From: JBBKWJ01 sp037968895
GTDB lineage: Bacteria; Actinomycetota; Acidimicrobiia; Acidimicrobiales; SZUA-35
Length of the DNA: 50,125 nucleotides
Reading direction: 5' to 3'
Assembly (NCBI GenBank): GCA_037968895.1
Contig: JBBKWJ010000037.1
Location: forward strand, 1 to 50,125
The translations under genes were made by a program, and so were the position numbers. This document shows positions 32,384-41,497 of this stretch, one piece after another (the first letter of the stretch is position 1; each line of letters opens with the position of its first letter). The notes under the pieces were generated by a model. The model was not told the origin of the DNA and made no database searches. It was given only the letters and a program-made list of their open reading frames with translations.

Positions 32384-33970
32384 GTGACCGAACCCGAGAT
32401 CAGCCAAACATCAGATGTGCATGCCGCAATTGATATTGGCACCAACTCAATGCACCTCGTTATTGCCCGTGCCGACAACGAGGGCGGCTTCGATCTTCTT
32501 ACGAGCGAGAAGGAGATGGTGCGCCTCGGTTCTGGTGGCGGCGAGATGAAGAAACTCTCACCCGAAGCGATCGAGCGTGGCATCCTTGCGCTCGGCCGGA
32601 TGGCGAAGGTCGCCGAGAGTTTCGGTGTCACCAATCCTGCCGCAGTGGCGACGAGCGCCGTTCGCGAGGCATCGAATGGACGCGACTTCATCCGTCGAGC
32701 GAAGGAAGAAGTCGGTATCGACGTCGAGATCATCAGCGGATTCGAAGAGGCTCGCCTCATCCACCTCGGCGTACTTCAGGCGCTTCAGGTCTACGACAAG
32801 CGCATGCTTGCGGTCGACATCGGCGGCGGCAGTACCGAACTCGTTGTTGGCGAGGGCGTGAAGGTGCTCGAAGCGCGAAGCATGAAGCTCGGGGCGATTC
32901 GTCTGACCGAGCGATTCTTCCCCGACCGGTTGGTCACGAAAGAGGGCGCAGCGGAGTGTCGAGCCTACATTCGCGCTGCTCTGGCTCCGGTCGTATGGGA
33001 GCTTCGTGGCCACAGCCCCGAGGTCCATATCGGATCGTCGGGCACCATTGCCACGCTTGCAACAATGGCAGCGGCCAAGCGGGGCGAAGATGTGCGGCTG
33101 CTCAACGGACTTCGATTCACTGCAGCCGAACTCGAAGCGGTCGTGGACGACATCTTGGCTGCCGACAACAGGCGCAAGCTGCCCGGCCTCGACGAGAAGC
33201 GTGAAGACATCATTCTCGGTGGCTCACTTCTGCTGTCAGAGATCTTCATCGCCCTTGGAATCGACGAGATGGTCGTCTCGGAGTACGCCCTTCGCGAGGG
33301 CGTACTCCTTGATCGTTTCGGGGGTTCTCCGGGACAGGGTCTCGAGCGGCTGAAAGACTTGCGGCGCAACAATGTGCTGCGACTCGCTCGCCAACTCGAC
33401 CCCGACCCAAACCACGCCGAGCAAACCGCGATGCTCGCGTTGCAGTTGTTCGACCGAACCGCGTCGATCCACGGCCTTGGCGACCACGATCGAGAGTTGC
33501 TTGAAGCGGCCGCGACGCTTCACAACGTCGGCCTTTTCATTAGCCACTCCAGCCACCACAAGCACAGCTACTACGTGATTCGCAACAGCGAACAGCTCAC
33601 CGGTTTCACGCAAGCCGAGATCGAACTCATCTCGGTCGTCGCTCGCTACCACCGCAAAAGCATGCCGACCGAAAAGCACCTGGAATACGCGCAGCTTGAC
33701 GCTGACGACAAGCGGCGGGTTCAGGTATTGGCTGGCCTGCTCCGAGTCGCCATCGGCCTCGACCGACGCCACGCTGGCTCGGTTCGTATTGTTCGAGTCG
33801 TCGTCGACGGCGACCGAGTCGTTGTCGAACCTGTGCCGGATGACGACGCCGATATTACTCTTGAGATCTACGCCGCAAACGAGCGCTCAGCTCTGCTCGC
33901 CGAGGCTCTCGACCGAGACATCGTCGTCCAAGTCGCGAAGACCGTCGCCGGCCGCGCACTCTCGCCCTAA
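32384..33970 (+). CDS. Ppx/GppA-family exopolyphosphatase or pppGpp phosphatase
   Basis: 528 residues. The actin-like ATPase fold has HAAIDIGTNSMHLVIA at the N-terminus and MLAVDIGGGSTELVVG mid-protein. An HD-like domain follows, with HNVGLFISHSSHHKHSYYV and SVVARYHRK. It breaks down polyphosphate and/or pppGpp; the long form with the HD domain resembles proteobacterial PPX more than short actinobacterial Ppx. GTG 32384 faces the PrmA-like gene. The stop overlaps the converging peptidase gene by four bases. Confidence 0.92.
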   Translation: MTEPEISQTSDVHAAIDIGTNSMHLVIARADNEGGFDLLTSEKEMVRLGSGGGEMKKLSPEAIERGILALGRMAKVAESFGVTNPAAVATSAVREASNGRDFIRRAKEEVGIDVEIISGFEEARLIHLGVLQALQVYDKRMLAVDIGGGSTELVVGEGVKVLEARSMKLGAIRLTERFFPDRLVTKEGAAECRAYIRAALAPVVWELRGHSPEVHIGSSGTIATLATMAAAKRGEDVRLLNGLRFTAAELEAVVDDILAADNRRKLPGLDEKREDIILGGSLLLSEIFIALGIDEMVVSEYALREGVLLDRFGGSPGQGLERLKDLRRNNVLRLARQLDPDPNHAEQTAMLALQLFDRTASIHGLGDHDRELLEAAATLHNVGLFISHSSHHKHSYYVIRNSEQLTGFTQAEIELISVVARYHRKSMPTEKHLEYAQLDADDKRRVQVLAGLLRVAIGLDRRHAGSVRIVRVVVDGDRVVVEPVPDDDADITLEIYAANERSALLAEALDRDIVVQVAKTVAGRALSP

Positions 33971-35889
33971 TTGTTCCCTAGGTGTTTGTTGTAGAACTCG
34001 TGGACGATCCCGAATCGGTCAACCCGGTGATGGGGCGATCCGTTTCTCGTCAGGCCGTGGCTCTCTTCGGGGACACGGACGAACGTGGCCTCAGTACCGA
34101 CACGGCGAAGGGTTGCAAAGAGCTGTTCAGCTTGTTCGATCGGACAGCGAAAGTCATTCTCGGAATGAATGATGAGCGACGGTGTGGTGATCTGCGCGGC
34201 GTAGGTGGTTGGGCTGATTCGGCGGAGTAGCTCGATATCGGTTTCGAGATCGGCGCCGAACAGGTAGCGGCCAAAGAAGGTCGCGATGTCGCTCGTCCCC
34301 ATAAATGTTTCGGCGTTGTAGAGGCCACGCTCAAGCAATGCGGCTGAATAACGATCAGAGTGCGAGATCGCCCACGCCGTCATGAAGCCGCCGTAGCTGC
34401 CGCCCCCAATGCCGATCCGATCCGCATCGACGTCGTCACGGCCAGCGAGGTATTCGGTGATGGCCTGTACGTCGTCCCAGTCGCTCGTGCCCGTCGCACC
34501 GAGTACGGCGCGACCCCACGCATCGCCGTAGCCGTCACTCCCGCGTGGGTTTCCGCCGATGACGACGTAGCCCTCAGCTGCGGCGAGCTGAAACTCGTCA
34601 AAGAACGTGTAGCCATAGTTGCTGTACGGCCCGCCGTGGACGTAGACAAGGCCAGGACTCGGCTTGTCGCCGGCGACGCAGCTTGGCGGCGTCACTACCC
34701 ACGCTTCGACCTCTGCCCCATCGGTGGAAGGCACACGAACGGTCGTTGTTCGGGCGATCTCGATCTCGTCGAGCAACTCGTCATTGAGCGAGACGACCAC
34801 ACTGCTCAGCCCGTTCTCGAACTTCCAGAGTTCAGCGGGCCTGGCCTGGGTCGAGACCGACGCAAAGATGGTTGTGCCTGACGCATTCGTGGCGAAACCG
34901 CCAACGACAAATGGACCTTCGACAACAGTCTTCGCCGGTGTGCCGTCGAAGTGCACGCGGTCGAGGTGGGTCATGCCCCGTCGGTTCGCAGTGATGAGCA
35001 GCCCACTCTCGATTACTGCAGGTCGAGAGGTGCCGCCGATTGCGCTGAAGTGGTTGACATCGTGAGTGACGAGAGGGGACGGGTTCTGACCTTCGGCGAG
35101 GGCGAACGGCCAGTTCAGTAAGTCTCTGCTGGCATCGAGCACTCCGATCGCAAACGGCTCGTTGTCCGGGCCCCAGCCAACATCGCTCCATTTGCCGCCC
35201 GCCGGGGTGAGGCGAATCTTGTCGCCTTGGACCGTGTCGATCTGCCACACGTGGCTGGTTCCGGTGAGATCACTGTCCGTGTCTGGCTGGTTCGCGACGA
35301 GCAGCGAGGCGCCATCCGATCTGATCGAAAAAGCACTGTGGTTAAACCGGTCATCGGTAAGGAGCTTCGGGTTTCCGCCACGAAGCGAGCAGCGATAAAC
35401 CTGCTGTTTGCGATCGTGCGTCCACCCAATGCCATCCGATCGGTAGTTCAGGTCAGTAATGATTCGAATCTTCGACTTGAGTGCTTCTTTGTCGACTCCG
35501 ACCTGGTCGGCTGGTCGCGCCGCGGCTCGCACGTAGAGGTGCCGATAACCCCACGCAAGCTGGGTCGCGCCATCTTCGAACGTCGCAATCTGCGACTCGT
35601 CACCGGTGGCAAGATCGTGGACCCACGGTTGGGGTGGTTCTTTGGGTTCGTTACGCAGAAATGCGATTTTCGAACCGTCGCTGCTTATTGCGGGCTGCGT
35701 ATCGCTGTGACCCGATGTGAGCGGGTGGGGCCGACCGTCCTTGTAGATGTAGATCTGCGACTGGTACGTGTCGGTTTCGTGGTCGGGCTGCGTGATCGTG
35801 AACGCGACGGTTTGGCCGTCTTGGCTCATAGCCACTTCGGCGACCGAGCGTAAATCGAAGAGATCGTCGGGACGTAGTGCACGTTTCAT
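33967..35889 (-). CDS. Peptidase S9 (prolyl oligopeptidase family) acyl-aminoacyl-peptidase-like
   Basis: 640 residues. The N-terminal half is a beta-propeller (SDGSKIAFLRNE, SDGASLLVANQ, ASGTTIFASVS). The C-terminal alpha/beta hydrolase has the nucleophile motif GIGGGSYGGFM (Ser498), Asp579 in SENDFRCP and His611 in EESHGL, the full catalytic triad. It cleaves short peptides and has no signal peptide, so it acts in the cytoplasm. ATG 35889 is the natural start; the upstream frame is an artefact. Confidence 0.94.
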   Translation of the reverse strand: MKRALRPDDLFDLRSVAEVAMSQDGQTVAFTITQPDHETDTYQSQIYIYKDGRPHPLTSGHSDTQPAISSDGSKIAFLRNEPKEPPQPWVHDLATGDESQIATFEDGATQLAWGYRHLYVRAAARPADQVGVDKEALKSKIRIITDLNYRSDGIGWTHDRKQQVYRCSLRGGNPKLLTDDRFNHSAFSIRSDGASLLVANQPDTDSDLTGTSHVWQIDTVQGDKIRLTPAGGKWSDVGWGPDNEPFAIGVLDASRDLLNWPFALAEGQNPSPLVTHDVNHFSAIGGTSRPAVIESGLLITANRRGMTHLDRVHFDGTPAKTVVEGPFVVGGFATNASGTTIFASVSTQARPAELWKFENGLSSVVVSLNDELLDEIEIARTTTVRVPSTDGAEVEAWVVTPPSCVAGDKPSPGLVYVHGGPYSNYGYTFFDEFQLAAAEGYVVIGGNPRGSDGYGDAWGRAVLGATGTSDWDDVQAITEYLAGRDDVDADRIGIGGGSYGGFMTAWAISHSDRYSAALLERGLYNAETFMGTSDIATFFGRYLFGADLETDIELLRRISPTTYAAQITTPSLIIHSENDFRCPIEQAEQLFATLRRVGTEATFVRVPEESHGLTRNGSPHHRVDRFGIVHEFYNKHLGNN

Positions 35890-35908
35890 GCGGTTCTCTA
35901 TTGTTTCG

Positions 35909-36919
35909 TTAGGAAGAAGGGAAGCAGTCGGCAAGATCACGTATCCATGACGTGACGAACAGTTTGCGTTCGGCGGGAGTTTTGCCGAGACGGGTGATGA
36001 CGAGATCTCGGTCGGGAACGACGAGGATGTATTGGCCCTCGTAACCGTGGGCTCCGTATCCGCCTGCTGGGTTGTCCCACAACCACCAGTGAGCGCCGTA
36101 TCCGAAGTCTTCCGGCACGTCGATCGGGACTGGCGTGCGAGCTTCTTTGGCCCAGCCGATGGGAAGAATCCTTTGTCCGTCCCACATGCCGTCGTTGAGG
36201 TAGAGGTAGCCGAAGCGGAGGAAGTCTTGCGTCGTGCAATAGAGAAACGACGAGCCGACGAAGGTGCCAGCGTCGTCAAAGCGAGGGTCGGCTGAGGTCA
36301 TGCCGAGCGGACCGAAAAGGCGCTCTTGCATGTATTTCCTGGTGCCGGCTTCGGCGCCGCCGATTGCATCGCTGCAGATTCGGGAGATGATGTTGGTGGT
36401 TCCGCTTGAATAGTTGAACACGGTGCCAGGTGGGTGCTCGAGCGGAAGTGAACTTGCGTAGCCAGCGGTGTCGCCTTGGCCCGATCCGAAGAGCATTTCG
36501 ATCACATCGCTGGCCTGATCGTCGACGTAGTCTTCGGCAAACCGGAGCCCGCTGGTCATGCCGAGAAGCTGGCGCAGAGTGATTGCCGACCGATCGTCAT
36601 CGGCCCACGCGGCGACGGGGGCTGGCGCATCGATATCGAGCGCACCGTCGGCCACGAGACAACCGACGAGCGCCTGAGTGACGCTCTTGCCCATCGACCA
36701 CGAAATGAGCGCCGTTGCTGCGTCGGCAGTTGGCCCGTAGTGCTCAGCTACTAGCTGGCCGCGATGCACCACACCGAGGCTCAGCGTCGTCTCAATGTTG
36801 TCGTCGGCAGCAGGCCCGAATGCTCGTTGGACGAGACCCTCGAGCCGCTCAGTATCGACGTCGGCGTCAGCCGCAGCGCTGGTCCAGGAGTCCGTAGGCC
36901 ATGGCTTTCGATCTGTCAT
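35909..36919 (-). CDS. Serine hydrolase, class C beta-lactamase/6-aminohexanoate-hydrolase-like
   Basis: 336 residues. The SxxK motif is ISWSMGKSVTQ (Ser75, Lys78), followed by LLGMTSGL and FNYSSGTTN (Tyr170 as the general base, with YSS rather than YxN). The WLWDNPAGGYGAHGYEGQYI block matches NylB-type esterases. No signal peptide is present, so it is probably an intracellular esterase or amidase. ATG 36919 overlaps the stop of the RNB gene by four bases, showing coupling. Confidence 0.9.
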   Translation of the reverse strand: MTDRKPWPTDSWTSAAADADVDTERLEGLVQRAFGPAADDNIETTLSLGVVHRGQLVAEHYGPTADAATALISWSMGKSVTQALVGCLVADGALDIDAPAPVAAWADDDRSAITLRQLLGMTSGLRFAEDYVDDQASDVIEMLFGSGQGDTAGYASSLPLEHPPGTVFNYSSGTTNIISRICSDAIGGAEAGTRKYMQERLFGPLGMTSADPRFDDAGTFVGSSFLYCTTQDFLRFGYLYLNDGMWDGQRILPIGWAKEARTPVPIDVPEDFGYGAHWWLWDNPAGGYGAHGYEGQYILVVPDRDLVITRLGKTPAERKLFVTSWIRDLADCFPSS

Positions 36920-38346
36920 CTCGCGTCCACCTTGAAGTCAACCGTGCGACGAATAACGTCAACCCCGTCGAGCCGGACAGAAACCTGTTCGGCCAGACTG
37001 CGGCCGTTAAGCGGAATCTCGGCGACGACGGCTGGCTCACGAATCTGAATTACCGCATGCTCTCGTCGCTGGTTCAGATCGACGACAAATGCATCGAAAT
37101 GTTCGCCCACATGAGGCTCAAGAATCGCGGCTTCAGCCAGACCGACAACTGCTCGGTCGAGGGCAGACTCTTTCGAGCGGGCCCGGCCCATTAACGATGG
37201 CAACTCGTCGAGTGCTTCCACGGCCCAACTGGCTGGCTCGGCGTCGGCGAAGATCGCCAGCAGCAACTCGTTCCCGAATCGATCGACCAATCGTCGCAGC
37301 GGAGCGGTCACATGGGAGTAGATCGAGGCAATTGCGCCGTGCTCGGGGTGTTCGGGGATCGTGCCGTTGAAGCCGACGTAGCCCGCACCTCTGAGCGAGC
37401 GGGCCGCTTTCAACATGAACGCTGCCTTTTGCGGCGTGTCTGGTACCACTCCCCTGATGAAGTCGGCGTACCGCTGTTCTTCCGGCCAAATGACGTCAAG
37501 CGCTTTCGCCTGATGGCGCAGAGTCCTGAGTGCGTCTTCGTTTGGAGTGGGAAGCGTGCGCAAAATGCCGACGCCAGCGTCGACCATCGTGGTTCCAGCA
37601 ACGATGCCGGTGAGCAACGAGATCTGGGCGTTCCAGCCTTCAACCGGAAGTGCGGTATCGAATTCAAGCGTGTAACCGTCTTCGGTTTTGACGACCTCTT
37701 GTGCTGGCAAGTTGAGGCTCACACCGCCTCGGTCGGCCTCTCGTTGCTGTCGTAGGGTGCCGATTGTTCGCAGCAGGTCGAGCGATTCGCTCCACCCAGG
37801 AGTTCCGCTACCTCCGTCAATTCGGGCCTGTGCTTCGGCGTAAGAAATCGCCTCTCGAACTTTGACAGTTGCCCGCTCGAGATTCGAGGTCGTTGGCATT
37901 CCCTCGTGATTAAGATCGATCGTCCAGAGAAGCGCTGGCCTAACTCCGTTCGGTAGAAGGCTGGCTCGATCTTCGCTAAGACGCGGCGGATGCAGGGGTG
38001 AGCGCTGGTCAGGGGAGTAGAGCGTTACCCCTCGCTTGCGTGACTCTGCGTCAATTGCGCTCCCCGGCCGCACGAAGGAAGCCACATCGGCAATCGTGTA
38101 GAGAACTCGATAGCCGCTGGCGATCGCCGATGCAAAGTAGGCCTGGTCGAGGTCGGTTGAGCCTGGGGGGTCGATTGCGATGAACGGAATGTCTGTTGCG
38201 TCACGCCGGGCTGTCTCGAGCACCGTCGCAGTTTCGGCCTCGTGCAGAACTTCGTCAGAGAAATGGCGAGCGATGTCGAGCTCTTGACGAATAGCGTCAA
38301 ACCCAACGGTGAGATCGTCTGGTGCCTTGAAAGTGAGGTGAGCCAC
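36916..38346 (-). CDS. RNB-domain ribonuclease (short RNase II-like)
   Basis: 476 residues. The catalytic RNB domain includes the metal-binding motif IDPPGSTDLDQAY (Asp59, Asp65, Asp67), the LPNGVRPALLWTIDL and PGTSTGL-type segments and SIYSHVTAPLRRLVDRF. In E. coli RNase II this motif ends in two consecutive Asp; the second is Gln68 here. The N-terminal cold-shock domains and a full C-terminal S1 domain are missing. It should degrade single-stranded RNA 3' to 5', if active. GTG 38346 is used. Confidence 0.88.
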   Translation of the reverse strand: MAHLTFKAPDDLTVGFDAIRQELDIARHFSDEVLHEAETATVLETARRDATDIPFIAIDPPGSTDLDQAYFASAIASGYRVLYTIADVASFVRPGSAIDAESRKRGVTLYSPDQRSPLHPPRLSEDRASLLPNGVRPALLWTIDLNHEGMPTTSNLERATVKVREAISYAEAQARIDGGSGTPGWSESLDLLRTIGTLRQQREADRGGVSLNLPAQEVVKTEDGYTLEFDTALPVEGWNAQISLLTGIVAGTTMVDAGVGILRTLPTPNEDALRTLRHQAKALDVIWPEEQRYADFIRGVVPDTPQKAAFMLKAARSLRGAGYVGFNGTIPEHPEHGAIASIYSHVTAPLRRLVDRFGNELLLAIFADAEPASWAVEALDELPSLMGRARSKESALDRAVVGLAEAAILEPHVGEHFDAFVVDLNQRREHAVIQIREPAVVAEIPLNGRSLAEQVSVRLDGVDVIRRTVDFKVDAR

Positions 38347-38372
38347 CAGACGACCGTAGTGCCAACGACTGT

Positions 38373-39221
38373 CTAGTCGACAGTCTTGCCGTATAGGCCG
38401 AGGGCGTCGGTGAGTTCTTCCTTTGCCATGTAGGTCTCGGCCTCGGAGGGAAATGCCCTTGAGCGAACATCGTCTGCGTACGACGAGAGCGCCGCTACCT
38501 GATCTTCGTAGGCGGTGCCATAACGACGAACGAAGCGGGGCTTGAAACGATTCTCGAGTCCAATAATGTCGTGGTAGACGAGGACCTGCCCATCGGTTGA
38601 TGCGCCAGCACCAATCCCTATGGTTGGAATGCCAATGGCTTTAGTGACCATGGTGCCGACGACGTCTGGCACGCCCTCAATGACTATGGCGAAGCATCCG
38701 GCCGCTTCAAGTTCCTTAGCTTCGGCAACAAGTTCGTGAACGGCCTCGGCCTCGCGGCCCTGGATCTTGAATCCGCCCATGACGTTCGATGACTGAGGCG
38801 TGAGCCCGATGTGGGCCATGACGGGGATCTCGGCGTCGATGATTGCCTTCATCATTGGGATGCGCTTCGAGCCACCCTCCATCTTGACGCACTGAGCGCC
38901 AGCCTTGATCAGCTTTCCTGCGTTTCGCACCGTGTCTTCGACCGACACGTGGAAGCTCAGCCACGGCATGTCGCCGACAATGACCGCACTTGGTTTCGAT
39001 CGGGCGACGGCTGCGACGTGATGGGCCATGTCGTCGATAGTGACGTGGAGGGTGTCGTCGTAGCCGAGTACGACCATGGCGACGGAGTCTCCGACCAAGA
39101 TGAGGTCGACGTCGGCCTCGTGAGCGACACGAGCGGATGGGGCGTCGTATGCCGTGACCATGACAATGGGCTCAATGCCCTTGGCCGCTCGGATGCTCGG
39201 GATGGTCTTCTTCTTCGTCAT
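38373..39221 (-). CDS. panB: 3-methyl-2-oxobutanoate hydroxymethyltransferase
   Basis: 282 residues. Signatures are LILVGDSVAMVVLGYDDT, IVGDMPWLSF, CVKMEGG and AHIGLTPQS, then GIGAGASTDGQVLVYHDIIG. It makes ketopantoate from 2-oxoisovalerate and methylene-tetrahydrofolate, the first step to pantothenate. ATG 39221 has AAGGGG eight bases upstream. It lies 97 bases after panC; no panD is in the window, and the reductase step may be filled by the DUF2520 gene. Confidence 0.96.
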   Translation of the reverse strand: MTKKKTIPSIRAAKGIEPIVMVTAYDAPSARVAHEADVDLILVGDSVAMVVLGYDDTLHVTIDDMAHHVAAVARSKPSAVIVGDMPWLSFHVSVEDTVRNAGKLIKAGAQCVKMEGGSKRIPMMKAIIDAEIPVMAHIGLTPQSSNVMGGFKIQGREAEAVHELVAEAKELEAAGCFAIVIEGVPDVVGTMVTKAIGIPTIGIGAGASTDGQVLVYHDIIGLENRFKPRFVRRYGTAYEDQVAALSSYADDVRSRAFPSEAETYMAKEELTDALGLYGKTVD

Positions 39222-39318
39222 TGCGAGTCCCCTTGGGGAGGTTGCCCGGGTCAGCGGGTGCCGACCTTGGCGTAGTGCGACACTAGCGCTGACAGGAGAG
39301 TAGCCAAAGGGCTGGTTT

Positions 39319-40176
39319 CTAGGAAACGAAGATGCCCTGATTGTCGATGAGGCGTGGTATGCCAACGGTGGCTGCGACAAGCAGACGGAGTTCGCCGGCG
39401 ATGACGTCGGGAGCTTCGAGAGATGCGGCGTCGACAACGGCGACGTAGTCGAGCACAGCCTCGGGCTCGTGGTTGATGATTTCGGCCATGGCGTCGAGAA
39501 CTGGTTGCACGACTCGTTGCCCTGACTCGATCTCGGCCACTCCAGCATCGAGCGCTCGTCGGAGCACAAGCGCTTTTGGTCGTTGGTCTGCGGTGAGATA
39601 GACGTTGCGGCTTGACATCGCGAGACCGTCTGGTTCTCGAATAATCGGGCAGCCGATGACCTCGACCGGCATCGAGAGATCTCGGACCATTCGGCGAATG
39701 ATTGCAAGCTGCTGGAAGTCTTTCTCTCCGAAATAGGCGCGGCATGGCCCGACGATGGAGAACAACTTCGTGACGACCGTGGCGACACCAGAAAAGTGCG
39801 TCGGACGGGTGCCTGCCTCGAGGCGATCGGAGAGTTCGGAGACGTAGACCGATGTGAGCACGGGACCATCGGGGTACATCTCATCGACGTGTGGGACGAA
39901 AAGCACGTCGACGCCGTTGGCCTCGGCCAGTGCCGTATCGGCCTCGACGTCTTTTGGATAGGTCGAGAGGTCTTCGTTGGCGGCGAACTGGAGTGGGTTA
40001 ACGAAAATACTGGCGACAACGATGTCGTTGCCCTCGGCCGCGGCCCGCATGAGAGAGGCATGCCCATCGTGGAGGAAACCCATCGTGGGGACAAAGCCGA
40101 CAGCGCGCCCCTCGGCCCGATGCTTTTGCAGCACGCGCCAGAGATCGCTGACCGTGGCGACAACGGTGATGGTCAT
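39319..40176 (-). CDS. panC: Pantothenate synthetase
   Basis: 285 residues. The HIGH-like motif (PTMGFLHDGHASLMRAA), FGEKDFQQLAII and the KMSKS-like MSSRNVYLT segment are intact. It joins pantoate and beta-alanine using ATP. ATG 40176 overlaps the stop of the DUF2520 gene by four bases, so both are translated from one message and pantoate supply is likely linked to its use. Confidence 0.96.
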   Translation of the reverse strand: MTITVVATVSDLWRVLQKHRAEGRAVGFVPTMGFLHDGHASLMRAAAEGNDIVVASIFVNPLQFAANEDLSTYPKDVEADTALAEANGVDVLFVPHVDEMYPDGPVLTSVYVSELSDRLEAGTRPTHFSGVATVVTKLFSIVGPCRAYFGEKDFQQLAIIRRMVRDLSMPVEVIGCPIIREPDGLAMSSRNVYLTADQRPKALVLRRALDAGVAEIESGQRVVQPVLDAMAEIINHEPEAVLDYVAVVDAASLEAPDVIAGELRLLVAATVGIPRLIDNQGIFVS

Positions 40177-40925
40177 AAGAGATCCTCTGGTGGGGTTTGA
40201 GCTGCGAGCCGGACTATTTCGGCGAACGCTGTCCGGTAGAGCTGTTCGTGCCGAGGCCCAATCGCGTCGAGGTGGGTGCGGATGGTCGCCCAGTCACCTC
40301 TACTCGCTGGCCCGGTTAGTGCGTCGTGAGGCCCGAGCGCACGAACATTCTCGAGGGTCGTGTGCATCAGTTGGTAGAGGGGATCGGCGTCGATCCCGAT
40401 CGCTCGAGCGAGGTCTTCGACCTGCGCTGCGAGAGCAACGGTGTGGTTTGCGGCGACGGTGGCGGCTGCGTGATAAATGGCCCGCATCTCGTCTGGCACG
40501 GTTTGCCACCGGCCGCCGAGCGCCTTCACAAGTTCGATGGTGATCCGGTCGCCAGCGACCGCAAAGAAGCAATTGTCGAGAAGTCGTTTGGCGCCGACGT
40601 CACGATTCGGAAGCGATACAAGCGGATGAAGCGAACCGATGTTGGGGTGGTTTCCCAATTCAGTCAGGGGACGAGAGCCGCTGAGGTGAATTATCGGGGT
40701 GACTGTCCATGGGATGCTTGCTGCAACTTCGGCGATGGCGTCGTCTGGCACTGCGAGGGCAATGACATCGACTTGTACTTCATGTTCCGAAAGGCCGCCT
40801 CGACCAAGCGGCGGCGCAGATTGCCAACCAACAGACAGGAGCGCGTCGTGGAGCGAGAGGCCGGCTCGGCCCCGCCCCACAATCTGGATGGTCGGGCTTT
40901 GACCCCTTGGTGCATGCAGCGACAC
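40173..40925 (-). CDS. Rossmann/DUF2520 protein, candidate ketopantoate reductase
   Basis: 250 residues. The N-terminal NAD(P)-binding region is IQIVGRGRAGLSLHDAL, then VIALAVPDDAIAEVA and IIHLSGSRPLTEL. The C-terminal helical DUF2520 domain has AIYHAAATVAANHTVALAAQ and ends in PASRGDWATIRTHLDAI. Fused to this pantothenate operon, it is a natural candidate for converting ketopantoate to pantoate in place of PanE, as reported for PanG-type enzymes; that match is from memory and unproven. GTG 40925 may be leaderless (TACACT ends six bases before it). Confidence 0.82.
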   Translation of the reverse strand: MSLHAPRGQSPTIQIVGRGRAGLSLHDALLSVGWQSAPPLGRGGLSEHEVQVDVIALAVPDDAIAEVAASIPWTVTPIIHLSGSRPLTELGNHPNIGSLHPLVSLPNRDVGAKRLLDNCFFAVAGDRITIELVKALGGRWQTVPDEMRAIYHAAATVAANHTVALAAQVEDLARAIGIDADPLYQLMHTTLENVRALGPHDALTGPASRGDWATIRTHLDAIGPRHEQLYRTAFAEIVRLAAQTPPEDLL

Positions 40926-40973
40926 GCCGTCAGTGTAGAAGGTCGGTCGAAGAGGTCGCGAGGTGGCCGGTTG

Positions 40974-41429
40974 CTACTTGCAGTCGCGAATGTTTGAGGC
41001 CATGCGTTCGAAAACAGAAGCGAATGCCTCGAACTCTGCTGGCTTGATGTTGGCGAAGACCAGCTCGCGAACATCATCAACATGCGCTGGCGCAGCCGCT
41101 GAAATAACGTCGAAACCAGCGTCGGTCATTCGTGCGAACAGCCCGCGACCGTCGTCATCACATTGTTCGCGGTCGATATAGCCGCGCTTGACGAGCGAGT
41201 CGATTCGATAGGTGAGGCGGCTACGTGAGACAACGACGATGTCGGCCAGTTCACTCATGCGAAGACGGCGATCTTCCGCCTCGGACAGCGAGACAAGGAT
41301 GACGTAGTCGGTGATAGTGAGGTCACTTCGTGTCTGGAGCCGCCGATCCATTGCGCACTCGAGCTGACGCATTGCGTCGAGGTAGTTACGCCAAGCTGCT
41401 TGTTCCTCGTCGGACAGCCAATTCGCCAT
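40974..41429 (-). CDS. MarR-family transcriptional regulator
   Basis: 151 residues. The winged helix is SDLTITDYVILVSLSEAEDRRLRMSELADIVVVSRSRLTYRIDSLVKRGYI with the wing REQCDDDGRGLFARMTDAG, and the final helices form the dimer. Such regulators bind palindromes near their own or neighbouring genes and respond to small phenolic or oxidising ligands. The target is unknown; it is followed in the same direction by the DUF2520-panC-panB genes (48-base gap) but is probably separate. Confidence 0.93.
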   Translation of the reverse strand: MANWLSDEEQAAWRNYLDAMRQLECAMDRRLQTRSDLTITDYVILVSLSEAEDRRLRMSELADIVVVSRSRLTYRIDSLVKRGYIDREQCDDDGRGLFARMTDAGFDVISAAAPAHVDDVRELVFANIKPAEFEAFASVFERMASNIRDCK

Positions 41430-41497
41430 CGTCGCAAAGTAACACGGGCAGTGACGCTGAGGAATTCAGGAACTAGAGGAAGGGCTCGATGCCGGTG

